Origin: Cellvibrionales bacterium UBA1854 | GTDB lineage: Bacteria; Pseudomonadota; Gammaproteobacteria; Pseudomonadales; Porticoccaceae | Direction: 5' to 3' | Assembly (NCBI GenBank): GCA_002338445.1 | Contig: DDII01000097.1 | Span: forward strand, 1,255 to 19,029 | Length of the DNA stretch: 17,775 bases | Shown here: positions 14,292 through 17,775 of the stretch, one piece after another | How the letters are laid out: each line of letters begins with the position of its first letter | How positions within the stretch are numbered: position 1 is the stretch's first letter | Translations under genes and position numbers: made by a program | Notes under the pieces: generated by a model | Told to the model about the DNA's origin: nothing | The model's input: only the letters and a program-made list of their open reading frames with translations | Databases searched by the model: none

Positions 14292-15245
14292 TTAGTCTGA
14301 ATTACTTTGGCCAGCGGGAGTTACGGGGGTTTTGTCCGTGTCGGGTTCGGAGAGGGTTGTTAAATTTTGATTAGAAAGCTTGTCAAAATTGAACTTGCTA
14401 AGAGTAAAAATTTTGTCGATACCTGAGCGCGTTACATAGTACTTATCCTCTTTTTCAAAAAATGTGAAAGTGATTTGATTCGGAGCGAACACCTCAAGAC
14501 GGAAAGACTTAGAGTCTGCCAAATTGACATCTTTATCAGCAACCGACAAAACTGTCAGTGTTTTAAGAGCCATATCGAGTGCGTTAGCATTTTCTTTATT
14601 TACCTCTACAATCGACTCAGCCTCTACCTCGTTTTCAGTTGAAATTAACGACCACTCCCTGTTTTCGGAGAATAGTTTGAAATCAAGTCCCTCTATTGAA
14701 CTTATGTTTTGCACTGAAATCAATGATTTGTCGAGCCAGTCAGCTGGTTCTGTGGGAAAGTCATATGCATTGAGGGCAAGTGAGTAGATATTTTTCTGAC
14801 CATCTAGTCTCACGTGTGATTTTTTAAAGCCCGGTGACGTCCCCACGTAGATACGGCCAACGTTTGCGTTGCTAGATAATAAGTCCACCCGCCTATTGAA
14901 TTTGTCTTCAGCTACCTCAAAACGTGATCGACTTCCAGTTGCGGAGGCAACTGGCCAATCACTTTTTAAGTTAAGAAGGTCACTTAGCACTGTCGTAAGT
15001 TTTATTTCGTTTGCGGCTAGACCCCCCAGTGCGGGTATAACCCATCCGCCCTCAGTTTTGTTCAGTCTCAATTCTCCTGCATTGTCGCTTATTACTAACT
15101 CATCTATGACCTCTGCCTCAGTAGGGATCAGGGGCTTTACGTCAACAGATCCGGTCGTGCTTTTCTCATAAGCAAAGATAGTCAGTGTCAAGGTCATTTG
15201 TAAGCCTAGAAGGACGAATAGCCAGGATGTTTTTGAATTAATCAT
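14292..15245 (-). CDS. DUF4340 protein, partner of the GldF/GldG-type ABC transporter
   Basis: A 317-residue protein with an N-terminal membrane anchor (about 8-25, LFVLLGLQMTLTLTIFAY). A large periplasmic part follows, of the DUF4340 type: repeated beta-rich units with VIDELVISDNAGELRLNK near 46-63, GGWVIPAL (66-73), GRIYVGTSPGFKKSHVRL, and a later WLDKSLISV (169-177). The C-terminal tail is Pro/Thr/Ser-rich and low in complexity. DUF4340 genes commonly sit directly behind gldF/gldG-like genes in proteobacteria, and here the ATG overlaps the GldG stop as ATGA, indicating translational coupling. The biochemical role of the complex is not established. It converges on the GH128 gene, 133 bases away. 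Confidence 0.85.
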   Translation of the reverse strand: MINSKTSWLFVLLGLQMTLTLTIFAYEKSTTGSVDVKPLIPTEAEVIDELVISDNAGELRLNKTEGGWVIPALGGLAANEIKLTTVLSDLLNLKSDWPVASATGSRSRFEVAEDKFNRRVDLLSSNANVGRIYVGTSPGFKKSHVRLDGQKNIYSLALNAYDFPTEPADWLDKSLISVQNISSIEGLDFKLFSENREWSLISTENEVEAESIVEVNKENANALDMALKTLTVLSVADKDVNLADSKSFRLEVFAPNQITFTFFEKEDKYYVTRSGIDKIFTLSKFNFDKLSNQNLTTLSEPDTDKTPVTPAGQSNSD

Positions 15246-17775
15246 GCCACTTCTTCCTTTCTGTCGAACAAACCCTGATACAGATCATTGGTGCTCTTTC
15301 GTTTGGCCCTCACTCTCAGAGCAATGCCGATAATGACGAGACCCGACAAAGCATAATTCAAATACTCCCACAATACTTGCGTGCTATTTGCCAGTGGTGG
15401 AAGTGTTCGGTTGAAATGGCCTCGAGAGCGAATACTGAGCAAACCTTGATCCTCTAATGACCAGTCAATAGCGTTGGCTAACATCTGAACTGAATTAACG
15501 TAAGAAGTCTGCTCTGCGCTTCCAAGCATTTGTAACGTTTGATCATTAAGAAACTCATTTGAGCTAAATAATATTATCCGCGCAATATCGGGTGAGTGGT
15601 CAACCACATTATCAAGTTCAAGTGGTGCATCAGTTGTAGAGTCTGTCGAATCTTCATCGGGAGTTTCTGCCTCAGCTTTCGGCGGGCTTCGCCCTGCAAA
15701 GTAAGATTCAAAGCGGCCCTCTATGATAACACCGAGTAGGTGTGATTCCTGCAGACCTTGCGGCACGAATGGACTCACGCCTTGTCCAGTTATCCTTGGG
15801 AGAATATCTAGTGAGTCGGACACCCAAGATTTCTCCGAGCTTTGAAAAAGTTTGGTTACTACTCTATTTTTGTTCATTTCATTGTCAATGATAATTGGAG
15901 ATGCCCATGCCATGGTAAGCTGCGGTAACTCTGAAGTAATCAGGTTGGAACTATTTAAAGCACTTCCGCGAATATCAGGGAAGTATGGGTAATCTAGCAT
16001 TCTCATTTCCTGAATTTGGAACCCGCCAATATTCCTCGTTACAGGAGCCGGAAACGCTGAGTTTTGGGGATCCATTACGAGCTGCCTTTCGATATTTATG
16101 CCGTTGTGGGCGAACCAGTCATCAAGACCACTATCATTGGGTACCATAGTTAGACTGCGATTGGCATAACTAGTCTTAAAGTGTGATGTGGAAGCAATGA
16201 CCGTGCCCCCTTTCATAAGAAACTGATCTACTGCGAAGAGCTCTCGTTCTCCAAAATCCTCCGGTGCCGTTAGTAATAATATATCGGCGGCTCCTTCAAC
16301 TGATCCATCGGAGAGATTCTCTTGAGAAACATTTAACTCAGCACCGATAAAATTCTTGTAAAGTAGTATATTGCGCGCCACTCGATCCTCCATAGGGTGA
16401 ACTGTAGTCGGGTGCAGGGGATACCATTGCTACGTTTTTTGTAAAGCCGGTCGCAAACCTCTTTATCCCTGCTTCTAGATTTCGCTTAAATCCTTCTTTG
16501 CTTAAATCTTCGATTGGTAGTTGTACGACCTGGCCTTCATTCTCCAGTGTGAGGTAGTAAAAGAACGATGCGTCGCTAAACAATCCTGCGCTCATGGGTC
16601 TGAAGCCATACTGTTCTGCAATTTCGGCTGCTACAACACCGTCGTCGTCTCTCGGATTGATAAATGAGGTGGAAAAACGTCCATCGGACTGGGAAGTAAA
16701 ATCTTTTGTGACCTCTTTCACGACGTTATTGAAGTCTACAAGTGGAACAGGAAGCTCCGACTCACTTGAAACATACGCTTTCAACTGAATATCAGTGCCT
16801 ATTGTGTCAAAAAGATTACCATCCGTCTGATAGCTCATACAAAACCTTTTTAATTGCTCTGGTTAGATCATGTTCTGGATTACGTAGCTTCACGTCAATC
16901 TGTGACTCACTCCTCGCCTTGATCTCAATGAGGTCGCGGAAATTTAGTACTTGGTACTCGTCTCCATATTTCACAAGGACGTTAAAATAAGAGCTAACTA
17001 TCGAGGACTGATAACGGTCAGCCACTTGAAAAGGTACAGGTTGAATACCATATTGCTGATTAGCTTCCTGTTCCATTTCTGGATTATTCTGCGGGTCTAC
17101 AAACTCAGCACGTACGTTCCCTTTTCCGGAAATTTCATATTCTTTAATGAGATCTTTCAGCTGCGGAACAAGAGGCGATAACAACGGATGTGTCTTTGAA
17201 CTGAAATATGCTCGCACTAACAGAGGCTCTTGAAGTCGGCGAAGGTACTTTTCAGTTGACTGAGAAATGGAATATTGGCGCCCCTCTGTCATATCAAGCC
17301 TTAGAGTGGAAATTTGACTCAGCCAAAAATTTGCCAATAAGGCGTTGGAAGTCAAAAGAGTTATGAGTAGCTGCCACTTTTTGTGACGGGAATTAGTGTT
17401 ATCTGTAATCCACCGCTCTTTCTCCACCGCGTAAACATTAAGAGCCAAGAATGTAATAATGAGGCTTCCGTAGTAGTAAAAATCGCGAATATCGATTACT
17501 CCCCGGGTAATCGACTCAAAGCGAGATCCAGTGCCCAAAAGGCGCAAAATATCCCCTATGTTGTTACCGAACAGGTCAGTGATTAGCGGAGTACCGACCA
17601 TATAAAACAATCCGCAGAGCGCGCAAGTGGAGATCAGACTTACGATTTGGTTGTCACTTTTCGCGGACACGTATAAACCGATGCTGAGATATGAGGCCCC
17701 GAGAAAAAGCGTGGCGAAGTAACCCGCCCAAACTGGCCCCCAATCTAGCTCCCCGAGTAGGGCCACTGTGATCGG
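15242..17775 (-). CDS. Fused ABC-2 permease/GldG-like protein, 5'-truncated, with two frameshifts
   Basis: The gene enters from the right edge (PITVALLGELDWGP) and ends at 15242. Removing one base at each of two sites gives 843 continuous residues. The first part (to about residue 120) is the end of an ABC-2 permease with several membrane helices. GldG-like ABC_transp_aux sequence follows, with a membrane helix near LLITLLTSNALLANFW, then DMTEGRQYSIS, then two tandem copies of an alpha/beta module. A C-terminal membrane helix (LSGLVIIGIALRV) and a basic tail end it. Break 1 is near 16841-16851, where the frame ending in LYELSDGW gives way to one reading SYQTDGNLF. Break 2 is at AAAA 16349-16352: deleting one base joins TTLQEF to IGAELNVSQ. 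The GTG at 17766 is internal. An ATPase gene is expected upstream, outside the window. Membrane transport of an unknown substrate is the likely role. Confidence 0.82.

Noticed and set aside
16338..16838. Independent 166-residue gene between the two GldG pieces
   Set aside because: Its ends coincide with the frameshift sites and its sequence is the missing middle of the GldG-like protein.
16816..17766. Separate gene starting at GTG 17766
   Set aside because: The frame stays open to the window edge and the sequence is the middle of an ABC-2 permease, so the start is internal to a truncated gene.

Overview
The window looks like chromosomal DNA from a Gram-negative, probably marine, gammaproteobacterium of moderate GC. 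The reasons are a DUF1244 gene, a GldF/GldG-type ABC transporter with a DUF4340 partner, lipoprotein and Sec signals on the carbohydrate-active enzymes, and an abundance of short-chain dehydrogenases. This is inference from gene content; no rRNA, tRNA, CRISPR array, insertion sequence or phage gene was found.

Layout. Bases 1-2343 (+) hold a BglX-type GH3 beta-glucosidase whose true 5' end lies before the window. From 5757 down to 2404 (-) come a short-chain dehydrogenase (SDR), a DUF1244 protein, a secreted two-module protein of unknown function followed by two terminator-like hairpins, and a carbonyl-reductase-like SDR. Divergent from these, 5996-8467 (+) encode a medium-chain NADP-dependent reductase and an exported ADP-ribosylglycohydrolase-fold protein, separated by a perfect 11-bp inverted repeat. 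A 486-base stretch without a convincing gene follows, then a dienelactone-hydrolase-like enzyme (-). At 9930 there is a 37-residue membrane peptide with a perfect Shine-Dalgarno and a 12-bp stem-loop behind it.

From 10327 to 14158 (+) a gene string encodes an SDR broken at an A9 run, an 87-residue unknown protein, a 185-residue exported TPR-like unknown protein, and a multidomain GH128 endo-beta-1,3-glucanase with EF-hand/dockerin-like modules and a C-terminal carbohydrate-binding-like domain. The right end (-, 17775-14292) is a fused ABC permease/GldG gene, cut by the window edge and interrupted by two frameshifts, overlapping a DUF4340 gene.

Functionally, the GH128 and GH3 enzymes would fit stepwise degradation of laminarin-like beta-1,3-glucan (secreted endo-cleavage, then release of glucose), although they are 10 kb apart with no transporter or regulator between them. 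The SDR/MDR/hydrolase genes suggest oxidation and reduction of lipid, carbonyl or xenobiotic substrates that cannot be named from sequence.

Three frameshifts (10456-10464, 16349-16352, about 16841-16851) can each be repaired by deleting one base from a homopolymer, and a fourth site (T8 at 12095-12102) is ambiguous in the same direction. That shared direction makes sequence error the first explanation to test; transcriptional slippage or gene decay are the alternatives.
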